Below, piece after piece: positions 42,359 through 53,373 of a DNA stretch of 59,876 bases. The first letter of the stretch is position 1. Every line of letters starts with the position of its first letter. The stretch is from an uncultured Eubacterium sp. (GTDB lineage: Bacteria > Bacillota > Clostridia > Lachnospirales > Lachnospiraceae). The position numbers and the translations under genes are program-made. A model generated the notes under the pieces. The model had not been told where the DNA came from. It was given only the letters and a program-made list of their open reading frames with translations, and ran no database searches. The stretch spans positions 1 through 59,876 of the forward strand of contig URYE01000007.1 of the NCBI GenBank assembly GCA_900551945.1, read 5' to 3'.

Positions 42359-44887
42359 TTATACTTCAACATGACCATTAACTACATTCCATGTTCCATA
42401 CTGATTATCAGCTTGTCCATTAAAGCCAAAGTCTACTGTTCCGTTTGTTATCTTCCACCAGCCACTTTCATTTTCAGCAAGTCCATCGTATAAGAAATCA
42501 ATTGCTCCATTGTTAAAATAGAACCATGCGTTCTTTTCTGCGTCAAATATTAAACCATTAGCTGTGAAATCTACTGTACCATTAGTTATCTTCCACCAAC
42601 CATACTGATTTTCGGCAACACCATTATAGTTAATGTCTACTGTTCCGTTAGTTACATACCACCAACCATATTGATTTTCAGCAAGTCCATTATAACTAAA
42701 ATCTACTGTACCATCTGTTATCTTCCACCAGCCGTAATCATTTTCGGCAAGTCCTGTGTAACTGCGGTCAATTGCTCCATTGTTGAAATAAAACCACTTA
42801 TCCGCTCCTTCATCAAACTGTAAGCCATTTGCGCTAAAGTCTACTGTTCCATTTGTTATTTTCCACCAGCCATACTCATTTTCTGCTATTCCATTATAAC
42901 TTAAATCTACAGCACCGTTAGTTACTTTCCACCAACCATACTCATTAAGTCCTAAGCCATTATATGTAAAGTCCACCTTTCCGTCAGTTATCTTCCACCA
43001 ACCGTACTCATTTTCAGCAAGTCCTGTATAACTAAAGTCAATTGCTCCGCCATTAAAATACCACCATGTATCTGTTCCTATATCAAACTGTAAACCATTT
43101 GCGCTAAAGTCTACTGTTCCATTTGTTACATACCACCAGCCGTACTGGTTGTCAGCAATTCCGTTATAAGCAAAGTCAACTGTACCATTAGTTATTTTCC
43201 ACCAGCCGTAATCATTTTGTGCAATTCCACCATAGCTTGTGTCAATATTGCCATTTACATAGTAATACCAGTTGCCATCTTCGGCTTGTAATAAACCAGA
43301 CTTGTTATTGATAATATCATTGTTGTCTTTATTAACATCGTCTTTATTTGTATCATCTTTTGTTGTGTTGTCATTATTTATATCATCTTTACCTGTATTG
43401 TTGTTATTATTATCTTTGTTAGTGTCATCTTTGCCTGTATTGTTGTCATTATTATCTTTGTTAGTGTCATCTTTGCTTGTATTGTTATTATCTTTGTTAG
43501 TATCGTCTTTACTTGTATTATTATTGTCTTCATCTTCGTCTTTATCGTATACACTACCAGTAACTACATAGTTGTGGCTTTCAATAAGTGTATCTGGTTT
43601 GCCACTGTATACTTGATTATCTGTTCTATCTTTCCACGATACATTTTCTGACATTCCTGATTTGATATTATTAATAATAGTATCTTTGTATTTAGTTCCC
43701 AAACTCTTAGGCATAACTAACTTTTTAAGATTTGTACAATTTAAAATAAAATTATCTGAATATTCTACATTTCCCAAATCAAAACTACTTAAATCTAATA
43801 TTTCTAAATTATTGCAACCCTCAAATACAGATGTCATACTTGTTAAATTAGTTGTGTTAAAGTTATCCATAGACACTTCTTTCAAACTTGGACAATTTAA
43901 AAACATCTTATACATACTTTTTAAATTACTTGTATCAAATTTACTTAAATCTAAACTTTCCAAACTACTACAACCTGAAAACATAAATTCCATACCAGTC
44001 ACTTGAATTGTATTAAAACTACTTAAATCTAATGTTTTTAAATTCTTACAACCTCCAAACATTTCCATCATCTTTTTAACTTGACTTGTATCAAAACTAC
44101 TTACATCTAATTTTTTTAAACTCTCACAGCCACAAAACATTTCTCTCATATTTGTAACTTTACTTGTATTAAAATTACTTACATCTAATGTTTTTAAATT
44201 ATAACAATCTTCAAACATACAACTCATATCTGTTACATTTGATGTATCCCATTTACTTAAATCTAAGCTTTTTAATGCTTCACAATTTAAAAACATATAA
44301 CCCATATTCGTTACATTTGATGTATCCCAGCTACTTAAATCTAAGTTTTCTAATGCTTCACAATTAAAAAACATATACCTCATATCTGTTACATTTGATG
44401 TATCTAATTTATCTAAACCATTAATCTCTTTAAGACTGTCTCCTGTAAAAGAATGATCTTCAAAAAGGCAAGATAATAAAGTACCTTCTTCAAAAGTTAT
44501 TTCCCCTTCTATATTTATCTTAGTTATTTTATCTTGAAATTTACCCCATGGAACATTACTTGTGACATATTCACCATCACTTATTGCTGTGCTTGTACCA
44601 ACACCGCCACTAATAGTCAATACTCCATCTTCAAAGTTCCAATCGCAAGTTCCCCATTTACCTGATGTTGCAATCTCTTCTGTTCCCGGTATTTCAACAT
44701 CTGCTTGTGGTGCTACTGCTTCTAATTCATCATATATAGTAGTCTGTGGCGTTGCAATTTCATTGTAAGTTGCTATTGCTGGGTACTTATTTTCTGTTGC
44801 TAATACTCCTGTCGCTGTAAATGGCATTGTACCTATTAACATTGCTGTTGCTGTGATTGTTACTGTCCTTGTAAAATTTTTCTTCAT
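42359..44887 (-). CDS. BspA-like (DUF285) secreted surface protein with wall-binding repeats (842 aa)
   Basis: Signal peptide at 1-30 (TVTITATAMLIGTMPFTATG). Residues about 140-410 are DUF285 leucine-rich repeats: MFxGCxSLxxLDLSxFDTSNVTxM, about ten copies. About 455-530 is a D/N/K/T linker of tandem NKDNNNTSKDDT units. About 535-842 is about 13 aromatic repeats such as YGWWKITNGTVDFSYNGLAE, similar to choline/GW wall-binding modules. Likely a cell-surface adhesin; RBS AAAGGAG. No sortase motif, so retained by the repeats. Confidence 0.88.
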   Translation of the reverse strand: MKKNFTRTVTITATAMLIGTMPFTATGVLATENKYPAIATYNEIATPQTTIYDELEAVAPQADVEIPGTEEIATSGKWGTCDWNFEDGVLTISGGVGTSTAISDGEYVTSNVPWGKFQDKITKINIEGEITFEEGTLLSCLFEDHSFTGDSLKEINGLDKLDTSNVTDMRYMFFNCEALENLDLSSWDTSNVTNMGYMFLNCEALKSLDLSKWDTSNVTDMSCMFEDCYNLKTLDVSNFNTSKVTNMREMFCGCESLKKLDVSSFDTSQVKKMMEMFGGCKNLKTLDLSSFNTIQVTGMEFMFSGCSSLESLDLSKFDTSNLKSMYKMFLNCPSLKEVSMDNFNTTNLTSMTSVFEGCNNLEILDLSSFDLGNVEYSDNFILNCTNLKKLVMPKSLGTKYKDTIINNIKSGMSENVSWKDRTDNQVYSGKPDTLIESHNYVVTGSVYDKDEDEDNNNTSKDDTNKDNNNTSKDDTNKDNNDNNTGKDDTNKDNNNNNTGKDDINNDNTTKDDTNKDDVNKDNNDIINNKSGLLQAEDGNWYYYVNGNIDTSYGGIAQNDYGWWKITNGTVDFAYNGIADNQYGWWYVTNGTVDFSANGLQFDIGTDTWWYFNGGAIDFSYTGLAENEYGWWKITDGKVDFTYNGLGLNEYGWWKVTNGAVDLSYNGIAENEYGWWKITNGTVDFSANGLQFDEGADKWFYFNNGAIDRSYTGLAENDYGWWKITDGTVDFSYNGLAENQYGWWYVTNGTVDINYNGVAENQYGWWKITNGTVDFTANGLIFDAEKNAWFYFNNGAIDFLYDGLAENESGWWKITNGTVDFGFNGQADNQYGTWNVVNGHVEV

Positions 44888-45157
44888 ATTGTTTCTCCTT
44901 TCAATAACTTAAGCTTCACTAATATAAACAAGTCCCCACTTTTATTTTTATTAAATTAAATAATAAGTGAAAACATAACTTGTTGCTTTTACAGCTTATA
45001 AGCAACTAATGATTTATTAATTCTTATTATAATTAAATTATTTAAAATTTGTTAATTCTTTCCAAATAGGCAATGCCATTTCGGAAATTTTAGTATCATA
45101 ATCAAAGGTAACTATTGTATAATAAATTTAGCAAAAAATATACTTAGGAGGTATACT
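44888..45157. other. Divergent intergenic region with hairpin
   Basis: Promoters for the surface protein (minus) and the XRE gene (plus) must lie here. The only distinct structure is GTTGCTT (44982-44988) with AAGCAAC (45000-45006). Confidence 0.4.
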
Positions 45158-46891
45158 ATGACATTTAAAGATAAACTCTCTGAATACATAGAAATATTAG
45201 ACTGTACGGCTAAAGATTTATCAGATAATTCTGGACTTTCTCCTGCCACTATAAGCCGTTATAGGTCAGGTGAACGTATTCCAGAAGCGGATTCAGATAA
45301 TTTTTCTAATCTAGTTAAAGGAATTGTTGCTATTGCTGAAAGTAAAAATATAAGCGACATTACAATACAAGCTGTAACTGATGATTTTTCTGGGCTTGTC
45401 AAAAATAACTCAGTCGATGTAACAAAATTACAAGCTAACTTTAATACATTACTTAATGTTTTACCTGTTAGTATCTCGGAACTTTCTAGGTTTCTAAACT
45501 TTGACGCTTCTTATATTTCAAGAATACGAAAAGGTCAAAGACAGCCTGCTAATCCGCAAGAATTTGCTTTTGGAGTAGCTAGTTTTATTGCAAGACGATA
45601 CTTAAGTAATTCTGAAAAAATAGTAATTTCCGACTTAATAGGTTGTGATATAAATGAGTTATCAAATTATAATTCTTATCAAAAGTTACTCTCTGAATGG
45701 CTTATTAACTGTTCTAACAATTCTAAAGATTATATGAAAAGTTTCCTTGAGAAATTAGACGAATTTAATCTTTATGAGTACATACGAGCTATACATTTTG
45801 ATGAATTGAAAGTTCCGTCTGTTCCTTTTCAGTTGCCAACTTCAAGAAGTTACTTTGGGTTAAAAGAAATGATGGACAGTGAAATATCATTTCTTAAGGC
45901 AACTGTGCTTTCAAAGTCAAAAGAACCAGTTATTATGTATAGTGATATGCCAATGAATGAAATGGCTAAAGACCCAGAATTTCCAAAAAAATGGATGTTT
46001 GGTATGGCAATGATGTTAAAGAAAGGACTTCACCTTAATCAAATACATTATATAGACCGTTCCTTTGAAGAAATGATGTTGGGCTTAGAAAGTTGGATAC
46101 CTATGTATATGACGGGGCAAATATCACCTTATTATCTAAACGGTTCACAAGGTAATGTATTTTCTCATTTCCTTAAAGTTTCTGGAAATGTTGCATTGAC
46201 TGGTGAAGCTATTAATGGGTATCACAGTGAAGGAAAGTATTATCTTACGAAAAACAAAGAAGAAGTAACTTATTATAAACGACTTGCAAAGCGACTTTTA
46301 TCAAAGGCTTCTCCACTTATGGAGATTTATCGTGGAGAACGTATGCAAGAATTTAACAATCTTTTACAAAGTGATGCTCAAATAGAAGGAAATAGATATT
46401 TTATTTTGTCATCATTATCTTTATATACAGCCAATGAAGCTTTACTAAATAAAATTTTAAAACATAATAATATTTCAGAAAATGAGCAAAAACAAATTAT
46501 GAAATACTTTTACTCACAATGTAAATTAGCAAATGATATTTTAAAACACAGTCATATTACAGAAGAAATGCCAATTCTAACAAAAGAAGAATTTGAACAA
46601 TTTCCTATTGTACTGCCACTTTCTGGTATGTTTTACGAAAAGGATATTATTTACAGTTGGAATGACTATCAAGAACATTTACACTTAATACAAGAATATG
46701 AAAAGCAACATTCTAATTATAGTATTGTAAACAATTCTTCTTCCGCTTTTCGCAATATACAGATTTATATACATGAAGGAAAATATGTAATAGTTTCAAA
46801 AAATAAAACGCCCGCAATTCATTTTCTAATTAAACACCCTAAAATGCGAAACGCCTTTGAAAACATGGTAATTCCAATCGTTGAAGAATAA
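45158..46891 (+). CDS. Tandem-HTH XRE-type regulator with large C-terminal domain (577 aa)
   Basis: Two HTH regions: residues 1-60 (CTAKDLSDNSGLSPATISRY) and about 95-150 (PVSISELSRFLNFDASYISR). The remaining about 400 residues are helical (SRSYFGLKEMMDSEISFLKA, LWEIYRGERM-type segments) with no catalytic motif seen. Similar large two-HTH regulators are common in Lachnospiraceae, ligand unknown. RBS TTAGGAGGTATACT. Divergent from the surface-protein gene, so it may regulate that gene. Confidence 0.7.
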   Translation: MTFKDKLSEYIEILDCTAKDLSDNSGLSPATISRYRSGERIPEADSDNFSNLVKGIVAIAESKNISDITIQAVTDDFSGLVKNNSVDVTKLQANFNTLLNVLPVSISELSRFLNFDASYISRIRKGQRQPANPQEFAFGVASFIARRYLSNSEKIVISDLIGCDINELSNYNSYQKLLSEWLINCSNNSKDYMKSFLEKLDEFNLYEYIRAIHFDELKVPSVPFQLPTSRSYFGLKEMMDSEISFLKATVLSKSKEPVIMYSDMPMNEMAKDPEFPKKWMFGMAMMLKKGLHLNQIHYIDRSFEEMMLGLESWIPMYMTGQISPYYLNGSQGNVFSHFLKVSGNVALTGEAINGYHSEGKYYLTKNKEEVTYYKRLAKRLLSKASPLMEIYRGERMQEFNNLLQSDAQIEGNRYFILSSLSLYTANEALLNKILKHNNISENEQKQIMKYFYSQCKLANDILKHSHITEEMPILTKEEFEQFPIVLPLSGMFYEKDIIYSWNDYQEHLHLIQEYEKQHSNYSIVNNSSSAFRNIQIYIHEGKYVIVSKNKTPAIHFLIKHPKMRNAFENMVIPIVEE

Positions 46892-46906
46892 ATTTATTTA
46901 TTAAAA

Positions 46907-46958
46907 AACTGTCACAACAAGAAAAGCTTAATAAAAGTTTCTTACTGTGACAGTTTTT
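46907..46958 (+). terminator. Rho-independent terminator
   Basis: AACTGTCACA, a 29-nt loop, TGTGACAGTT, then TTT. Follows the XRE gene. Confidence 0.82.
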
Positions 46959-47065
46959 AATTTTGCTATATTTTTATAGCAAAACAAATATTTAATTATA
47001 CAATTCAAATAAGCAACTAACCTTATATATCAAAGCTATTGGAATTAGCCACTCATTTATAAAAA

Positions 47066-47950
47066 TTACCAAGACATAACTTCGTAGCCATCTTCTGTTA
47101 CATGAACCATTATTTCCCACTGTGCTGATGGTTCATCATCATCTGTATATATTGTCCAACCATTTTCTTCGTCAACATATACTTCTGCTGTACCCATGTT
47201 AATCATAGGCTCAATTGTAAATACCATGCCAGGTGCCATAACCATACCAGTACCTTTTTTAATAACATAGCTTACAAATGGTGTTTCGTGGAACTCAAGT
47301 CCGATACCATGACCACCTACATCTCTTACTACTGAATATCCATTTGCCATCGCATGGTCATTAATTGCCTGTGCAACATCACCTAAATGTCCCCATGGTT
47401 TAACCTGCTTAAGACCTAACTCTACGCACTCCTTAGCTACATCTACAAGCTTTTTATTCTTTTCAGATACATTTCCTATACAAAACATTCTTGATGAATC
47501 TGAAAAATATCCATTAAGGATTGTTGAACAGTCAACATTAACAATATCACCATCTGCAAGGATAATGTTATTAGATGGAATACCATGACACACTTCATTG
47601 TTAATTGAAGTACACACACTCTTAGGATAGCCTTCATAATTAAGTGGTGCTGGAATACCACCCATTGCTGTTGTTTTTTCATATACCATTCTGTCAATTT
47701 CTTCTGTTGTCATTCCTGCCTTAATATGCTCTGCCACATAATCAAGTACAGCAACATTAATCTTACTACTTTCTCTCATTCCCTGAAGCTGTTGTTCATT
47801 CTTAATTATACTTCTTGGTGGTACTTTATGAAACTTCTTTTTGAATACTTCTATTTTCTTATCGAAAGCTGCATGGCACTCGCCATAAGCTTTTCCACTA
47901 TTACACCAGCAAGGGTCGTCTTTTCTTAACTTCTTCAAAATATACTCCAT
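47066..47950 (-). CDS. map: Type I methionine aminopeptidase with SEC-C N-terminus
   Basis: Removes N-terminal Met from new proteins. N-terminal SEC-C zinc motif DDPCWCNSGKAYGECH, linker, then the pita-bread domain: NNEVCHGIPSN, GDIVNVDCSTILNGYFSDSS (two Asp ligands), RDVGGHGIGLEFHETPFVSY (His), TIEPMIN (Glu), WTIYTDDDEPSAQWE (last Glu). All five metal ligands are present. I start at ATG 47950 (MEYILKKLRKDDPCW); a TTG at 47974 adds eight residues. RBS is weak for both. Downstream of ppaC in the same direction. Confidence 0.92.
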   Translation of the reverse strand: MEYILKKLRKDDPCWCNSGKAYGECHAAFDKKIEVFKKKFHKVPPRSIIKNEQQLQGMRESSKINVAVLDYVAEHIKAGMTTEEIDRMVYEKTTAMGGIPAPLNYEGYPKSVCTSINNEVCHGIPSNNIILADGDIVNVDCSTILNGYFSDSSRMFCIGNVSEKNKKLVDVAKECVELGLKQVKPWGHLGDVAQAINDHAMANGYSVVRDVGGHGIGLEFHETPFVSYVIKKGTGMVMAPGMVFTIEPMINMGTAEVYVDEENGWTIYTDDDEPSAQWEIMVHVTEDGYEVMSW

Positions 47951-48015
47951 TCCTGAATGTTTTATTACACTCAATATAAATTAGTATTTTACAAAACACC
48001 TTTATTATAACATAA

Positions 48016-49668
48016 TTATTGCTGTAATGTTTCCATAATTGCTGGGAAAAACTGTTTCTTTCTTGATACAATTTTCTCAAGAACGGCACTTTTGCCATTA
48101 ACCTGTACGTTAAATGCGTTAGCAAGCACACTTCCTGCGCTCTTTCCTGCAAATACAACTTCTGATGATTCTGTCATTATATTAGTCATAAGAAGATATA
48201 CCATGTCTACTCCACCGTCAGCAATAACTTTATCAATATAATTTTCAATCTTACCTCTTATATTGTCAATCTCGGCTTGACTCATAGTATTAATCTGTCC
48301 TACACCAATCTTAATATCATTAACAGAGAACTTCTTATAATCCTGCATAATAATTTCTTTAGCTGTCTTGCTTGAAAGATTACTTCCTGCATTAAACATT
48401 TCCATACCATGTTCTTCTATATTAATTCCTGCTATATCTGCAAGTTCACGACACGCCTTAATATCCTCTGCTGTACAAGTTGGTGATTTGAAAATAAGTG
48501 TATCTGAAATAATAGCAGAGCATAAAAGATATGCTATCTTTGGTGTTATTTCGATATTATTTTCATGGTACATCTGACAAATAATTGTAGCTGTACAACC
48601 TAACGGCTGATTTCTAAAGAACACTGGTGTTACTGTTTCAATTGAACCAATTCTATGATGGTCAATAATTTCTAATATCTGGGCTGTTTCAATTCCACTT
48701 ATAGCCTGTCCTTTTTCGTTGTGGTCAACAAGAATAATCTGCTTCTTGCCTGCACCAAGTAAGTTACGTCTTGAAATCATACCTATATAATTATTCTTAT
48801 TATCTTCAATTGGGAAATCTCTATGGCGCTTCTTTGCCATAATTCCTTGAATATCTTCAATAAAATCATCAGTATTAAAACTTATAAGTCCATCTTCTTT
48901 CTTTTTCATAAGAAATTCAATCGGCATACTTTGGTTAATAAGTCTTGCTACTGTATAAGTATCATAACTTGTGCTTATAATTATGCAGTCTCTTTCATTG
49001 GCTACTTTAGTTATAGTTTTTGAAATTCCTGCTCCCTCACAAACTATAAGACACTTAGCTTCCATTTCTATTGCACAAAGTTGTGCCTCGTATCTATTAC
49101 CTAATATTACAATGTCGCCTGCTTCTATGTAATTTTCCATCATCTCTGGATTGGCAGCAGCTATAACGACTTTTCCCTTTTGAAATACTTCATTGATATT
49201 ACCTGTTATTACTGTTCCATTAAGAGTATCTACAATATTTTGAAACTTAGTCTTAGCAGTTGCAAGGATTGTACTGTCATATACTTCAAAATATGACTTT
49301 GCAATATCTCCAATTGTAATAAGTCCTATTAAACGTTTTTTTTGTGTTATAGGAAGTGTTACAACATTTAAGTCTTTCATCTTAGTCCATGCGTCTTTTA
49401 CAGATATATCTTTTGATACACCTTCCGTTCTTCTAATTTCAATATCACTTACCTGTGGTCTTACATCTTTAATATACTCTGGAACTTTTATATCATATTT
49501 TTTTAATACATATTGAGTTTCTTCATTAAGATGACCTGCTCTTTTGGCAATGTAGGTTTCATTAGTTATTTTACTTTTTAAATCAGCGTAACAGATAGCT
49601 GAACATATTGAGTCTGTATCAGGGTTCTTATGTCCTATTACTATGATTGGTTTATTATTACTACACAT
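48016..49668 (-). CDS. ppaC: Manganese-dependent inorganic pyrophosphatase with CBS-DRTGG insert (550 aa)
   Basis: Family II PPase. DHH domain begins VIGHKNPDTDSICSAICYAD with Mn ligands. A regulatory insert follows: CBS1 (about 68-125), DRTGG (about 130-240), CBS2 (about 245-300). Then VDHNEKGQAISGIETAQILE and DHHRIGSIETV, and a DHHA2 domain. CBS-PPases are inhibited by AMP/ADP and activated by ATP or diadenosine polyphosphates. RBS AAGGAAGTAGAT. Full length for the clostridial type. Confidence 0.95.
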   Translation of the reverse strand: MCSNNKPIIVIGHKNPDTDSICSAICYADLKSKITNETYIAKRAGHLNEETQYVLKKYDIKVPEYIKDVRPQVSDIEIRRTEGVSKDISVKDAWTKMKDLNVVTLPITQKKRLIGLITIGDIAKSYFEVYDSTILATAKTKFQNIVDTLNGTVITGNINEVFQKGKVVIAAANPEMMENYIEAGDIVILGNRYEAQLCAIEMEAKCLIVCEGAGISKTITKVANERDCIIISTSYDTYTVARLINQSMPIEFLMKKKEDGLISFNTDDFIEDIQGIMAKKRHRDFPIEDNKNNYIGMISRRNLLGAGKKQIILVDHNEKGQAISGIETAQILEIIDHHRIGSIETVTPVFFRNQPLGCTATIICQMYHENNIEITPKIAYLLCSAIISDTLIFKSPTCTAEDIKACRELADIAGINIEEHGMEMFNAGSNLSSKTAKEIIMQDYKKFSVNDIKIGVGQINTMSQAEIDNIRGKIENYIDKVIADGGVDMVYLLMTNIMTESSEVVFAGKSAGSVLANAFNVQVNGKSAVLEKIVSRKKQFFPAIMETLQQ

Positions 49669-49864
49669 ATCTACTTCCTTATATTTTTTGTACTTTTCGT
49701 TGTTTTACAACTTCTCCTAATCCTAATACCTTAATATCCTATTATCACAATATACCTGTTTTAAAGTTTTGTCAACTTTTTAACAACATTTGAAATTTTG
49801 TATCATGTATTTTTTTTAGCACTATAAGCAAAGTTAAACACTTTTATTACTTTAAAATAGTGTA

Positions 49865-49975
49865 ATTCTTTGTAGAAAATCATTAGTTTTATATGCTTTT
49901 AAATATAATTGAAAGTAATTGTATATAAAAACACAACTAGTTTTAGCCGTTAGAGTATGAGTACAATATAAGTAA
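49865..49975 (+). repeat. Copy B of the structured repeat at 3405-3600
   Basis: About 104 bp aligns with 3467-3570: TAGAAAATCATTA, TTATATGCTTTT, TTGAAAGT, TGTATATA, CCGTTAGAGTATGAGTAC. Pairings found in copy A are mostly broken by substitutions (for example CCAACG is ACAACT), so this looks like a decayed copy. Confidence 0.7.
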
Positions 49976-50001
49976 CATTATTAGCAATAATAATACAATA
50001 T

Positions 50002-50097
50002 GGGCTGTCGCATTAACGAAAATTTGTACAAGATATAGAATTATTTACTAATTAAATATCTATATTTTGTATAAAATCTTCTTAGTGCAACAGCCCC
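50002..50097. mobile_element. MITE-like 95-bp element
   Basis: Terminal inverted repeats of about 37 bp with few mismatches: GGGCTGTCGCATTAACGAAA at the left, and GGGCTGTTGCACTAAGAAGA read inward on the other strand at the right. No coding sequence. Its ends match the hairpin at 42168-42197. Likely a non-autonomous transposon derivative. The remainder of 49669-50126 holds copy B and AT-rich DNA. Confidence 0.6.
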
Positions 50098-50126
50098 TAA
50101 TATAATATAACTAAAATAATTTATTT

Positions 50127-51539
50127 TTAATTTCTAAATATAACTATCTCTGTCTTATCTGTATAACCTAGCTGTCTCATTCTATTTTCCATATTTCTAA
50201 TAGCCTTTTGATATACATAATATGCGTCATAAGTCTTGTCAAAGTAATCATAAGCTCCTTGAATATCATCTTTATCTCTAGCTTCCCACGACAATGTAGC
50301 ATACTTATGTACATCTTCATGCGCCCTCTTTAATTCCTTAAACTCGGCACTCGACTTAATACGCTCGTCTGTCTGTGAAGCCATCCATTTTCCTAACTTA
50401 CAACTTTCTGGATTATTAAGCTGAGTAACTTTAAGTCTTTCATAATCTGCTGCATTATTATATACACGCCACATAAGAATAAAGTGGTCAACTTCAAATA
50501 CTCTCAACCAGTCAAGCTGCGTAATCTCTGAAAAACCTCTAACCATATCACTTCTAGCAGTATCAATATATCTTCCAATCTTATAAACGTGTGTACCCAT
50601 TGCGCTACAATCTTCGGATAGATTTTTATAACTATCAGAAATAGCTTGTGTCTGTTTTGTAAAATCTTTTGTAAGATTAGACTGTACATCTATAGCAATA
50701 AATATATTGTCAATATTATTATTAATTTCAACAAGCTCTAAGTTCATCTTTTCTATTTCTTCAAGAGATACTTCAACTTTACTATTGCCTTCTGAAAGCT
50801 TTTCTGTTGTACTATTCATATCTACAGCAAGAGCATTAATATCATCTCTTAATTCTGAAACGTATCTTACAATATCTCCTGCCGACTCAGATGTATTACT
50901 TGATAATTCTCTTACTTGGTCAGCAACTACTGCAAAGCCCTTACCTGCTTCACCTGCTCTTGCCGCTTCAATAGAAGCATTAAGTGCTAAAAGATTACTT
51001 TGACTTGCTACTTTTTTAACAATATCTACAATTTCGCTAATTTTGTCAATCTTAACATTAAATTCCTGAACCTGACTATTAATATACTTTATTCTATCTG
51101 ATGTTTCATTAACTGCCTTAATACTTTGATTTAAAGTATCTGTACTATTTTTGGCAACACTGATAACTCGATGTGTCTTATCTTTTATTTCTGCCATTGA
51201 TGAAGTTATATCACCAATTGAGCTTTCCATATTACTACTAGCACTTTTCATCTGTGAAATAGCTTCTGTTTGTGACAATACTTGGTCTTGTGTTTTTTTA
51301 ACGTAAGAATTATCACCAATCGACTCCATCGCATTATTAAGACGCATAATAAAGTTATTATTAGCCTTTTTAAAAGTTTCAATTAACTTATTAAGCTTAT
51401 TTCCATACATTTGATTATCATATTCAGATACATCAACTTTATCAAAGTCACCAGCAATTATATTGTCAAGAGCCTGCATCATGCGTTCAATATCTTTGCT
51501 ATTAATATCTGAATTATGGTTTCTACCCTTTCCAAACAT
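50127..51539 (-). CDS. Soluble methyl-accepting chemoreceptor with CZB domain (470 aa)
   Basis: No membrane span, so cytosolic. A short N-terminal part, then the MCP signalling hairpin with the conserved tip [20 protein letters not shown] then [17 protein letters not shown]. Residues about 345-460 form a chemoreceptor zinc-binding domain: [33 protein letters not shown] (3His/1Cys). CZB proteins sense zinc or hypochlorous acid. RBS AAAGGAGGGATTGTATA. No flagellar genes are in the window. Confidence 0.93.
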   Translation of the reverse strand: MFGKGRNHNSDINSKDIERMMQALDNIIAGDFDKVDVSEYDNQMYGNKLNKLIETFKKANNNFIMRLNNAMESIGDNSYVKKTQDQVLSQTEAISQMKSASSNMESSIGDITSSMAEIKDKTHRVISVAKNSTDTLNQSIKAVNETSDRIKYINSQVQEFNVKIDKISEIVDIVKKVASQSNLLALNASIEAARAGEAGKGFAVVADQVRELSSNTSESAGDIVRYVSELRDDINALAVDMNSTTEKLSEGNSKVEVSLEEIEKMNLELVEINNNIDNIFIAIDVQSNLTKDFTKQTQAISDSYKNLSEDCSAMGTHVYKIGRYIDTARSDMVRGFSEITQLDWLRVFEVDHFILMWRVYNNAADYERLKVTQLNNPESCKLGKWMASQTDERIKSSAEFKELKRAHEDVHKYATLSWEARDKDDIQGAYDYFDKTYDAYYVYQKAIRNMENRMRQLGYTDKTEIVIFRN

Positions 51540-51770
51540 TATACAATCCCTCCTTTAGTATAACATATAACACCTAATATATATTTTAGTATGACACATT
51601 GTTAAAATAACATATTCCCCAAATACAAGCAAGTACCATGTTTATAGTTCCCTAAAAAATACTTTGTTACTATTCACTTAATTCTTTGACAAACGGTATT
51701 TTACAATATAAAGCAAGCTCCTACTCTTACATAAAAAAACAAAATAAATTATAAATACATATTTGATTAT

Positions 51771-52661
51771 TTATTGAACAACTTTTTTCTCTCTAAAATG
51801 ACAATCTATATATTTTCTAATATTCTCCATATCTTCTTTTCGTTCATTATATTTCTTACAGATATCTTGTATATCATTTAAGTATCTATTATGAAGTTCA
51901 ACCATAAGTATTGTAAGCTTATCCTTATTCAACCACGCACCTAATCTATTGTAAATATAATATCCAATAATGCCTGCTTCTTCTATTATAACATTACTTT
52001 TTTTCAGCTTCTTTTCTATAACATTTCCATGCACTTTTGTAGCCTTATTAGACTTTATTGCTGATATTAAATCATCATTATTTCTTATAATATCGCTAAA
52101 TTCTGTAAATGCCATACCAACAACATCTTCTTTATGAGCATCAGAACCACCTGTTTTTAATTTATTAAAACGTTCTGCCAATCTATCAGCTAACATATTC
52201 TCATGTGGCTTTGTACAAGCATTAAATGTTTCTATAAAATCAAACTTCTTGATAAAGTTCATATTATTCTTACAAAACTTTGTATTTGCAAACGCATAAT
52301 ATCCTGTTCCATAAGGATGAGCTGGGCCTAATACTCCGCCTAACCCATGTACAAGCTTTTCAAGCTGTTTTACTTTCATTCCTCGAACTTCTAATATTTT
52401 TTCGTTGATATGCTCTGGCAAGATTGCTATTATATGACCTGCATCTTTTGTATCGTATTCTATTCCTTTTAATACTGTAAATTCTTTAAGGTTCATTCTA
52501 TTAGCTATTTCTTTAAACTTTCTATAACCATTATACGAATTATGGTCTGTTACAAGCATACCATTACAGCCATTGCTAATAAGTTTGTTAATATAATTTT
52601 CTATTTTTACCTTTGCGTCAATAGAGCCTTCTTTTGTGTGACAGTGCATATCTATTTTCAT
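51771..52661 (-). CDS. PHP-domain phosphoesterase (296 aa)
   Basis: MKIDMHCHTKEGSIDAKVKI (first metal site H-x-H), LVTDHNSYNGYRKF, LKGIEYDTKDAGHIIAILPE, LGPAHPYGTGYYAF, KTGGSDAHKEDVVGMAFTEF: complete set of PHP metal ligands. Members hydrolyse phosphoesters such as histidinol phosphate, nucleotides or 3',5'-bisphosphates. The substrate here is unknown. Alone between the chemoreceptor and a divergent lipoprotein gene. Confidence 0.85.
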   Translation of the reverse strand: MKIDMHCHTKEGSIDAKVKIENYINKLISNGCNGMLVTDHNSYNGYRKFKEIANRMNLKEFTVLKGIEYDTKDAGHIIAILPEHINEKILEVRGMKVKQLEKLVHGLGGVLGPAHPYGTGYYAFANTKFCKNNMNFIKKFDFIETFNACTKPHENMLADRLAERFNKLKTGGSDAHKEDVVGMAFTEFSDIIRNNDDLISAIKSNKATKVHGNVIEKKLKKSNVIIEEAGIIGYYIYNRLGAWLNKDKLTILMVELHNRYLNDIQDICKKYNERKEDMENIRKYIDCHFREKKVVQ

Positions 52662-52903
52662 AACTTTTCCTCATTATTACAACTATTATTACCATTAGAC
52701 AACATTTAAGCTTTTAGCCTTTGTATATTCGGTCTTAATAACATCTTTGATTAATTCACAAACAAGCATATATTCTCTATAAAGATAATATATACCTTAA
52801 AATTTTATTAAATACAGTATACCATTAATCCGCTATTTTTTACAGTAACTTTTTTATTTTTTATTCATAAAATACTATAAATTCCTATGCACACGAGGTA
52901 TTT

Positions 52904-53373
52904 ATGGATAATAATGTATGTGTCACTTCAACTTTTAAGAAAACTAGATGTATCGTTTGTCTGTTGCTTATATTTTGTTTATTTTTTATAATGTACGGTT
53001 GTAAAGAAAATGATACATCTTACAAAAAAGTTACATTAAATGAAGTTGCTCACTCAATATTTTATGCACCACAATATGTTGCAATTGAAAATGGATACTT
53101 TAAGGAAGAAGGTATTGACCTTGAACTCGTAACAGGTTTTGGTGCTGACAAAGTTATGACATCTCTCATATCGGGTGACGCAGATATTGGCTTTATGGGT
53201 TCTGAAGCATCCATATATGTATATCAACAAGGTTATGATGACTATATTGTCAACTTTGCCCAACTCACTCAAAGAGCTGGTAACTTTCTCGTTTCTCGAA
53301 ATAAAGAAGATAATTTCACTTGGGAAAATGTAAAAGGAAAATCAATCATCGGTGGTAGAGCAGGTGGCGTACA
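52904..53373 (+). pseudogene. ABC transporter substrate-binding lipoprotein, truncated by element 2
   Basis: NMT1/ThiY-like binding protein for aromatic or sulfonate-type solutes. Signal and lipobox (CLLLIFCLFFIMYGC), then LNEVAHSIFYAPQYVAIENG, YFKEEGIDLELVTGFGADKV, SGDADIGFMGSEASIYVYQQ. Homology stops at GGRAGGV near 53373, then four foreign residues and a stop at 53386. Only about 155 of an expected about 330 residues remain. The partner permease and ATPase genes are not in the window, so the insertion likely cut the operon. Confidence 0.85.
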
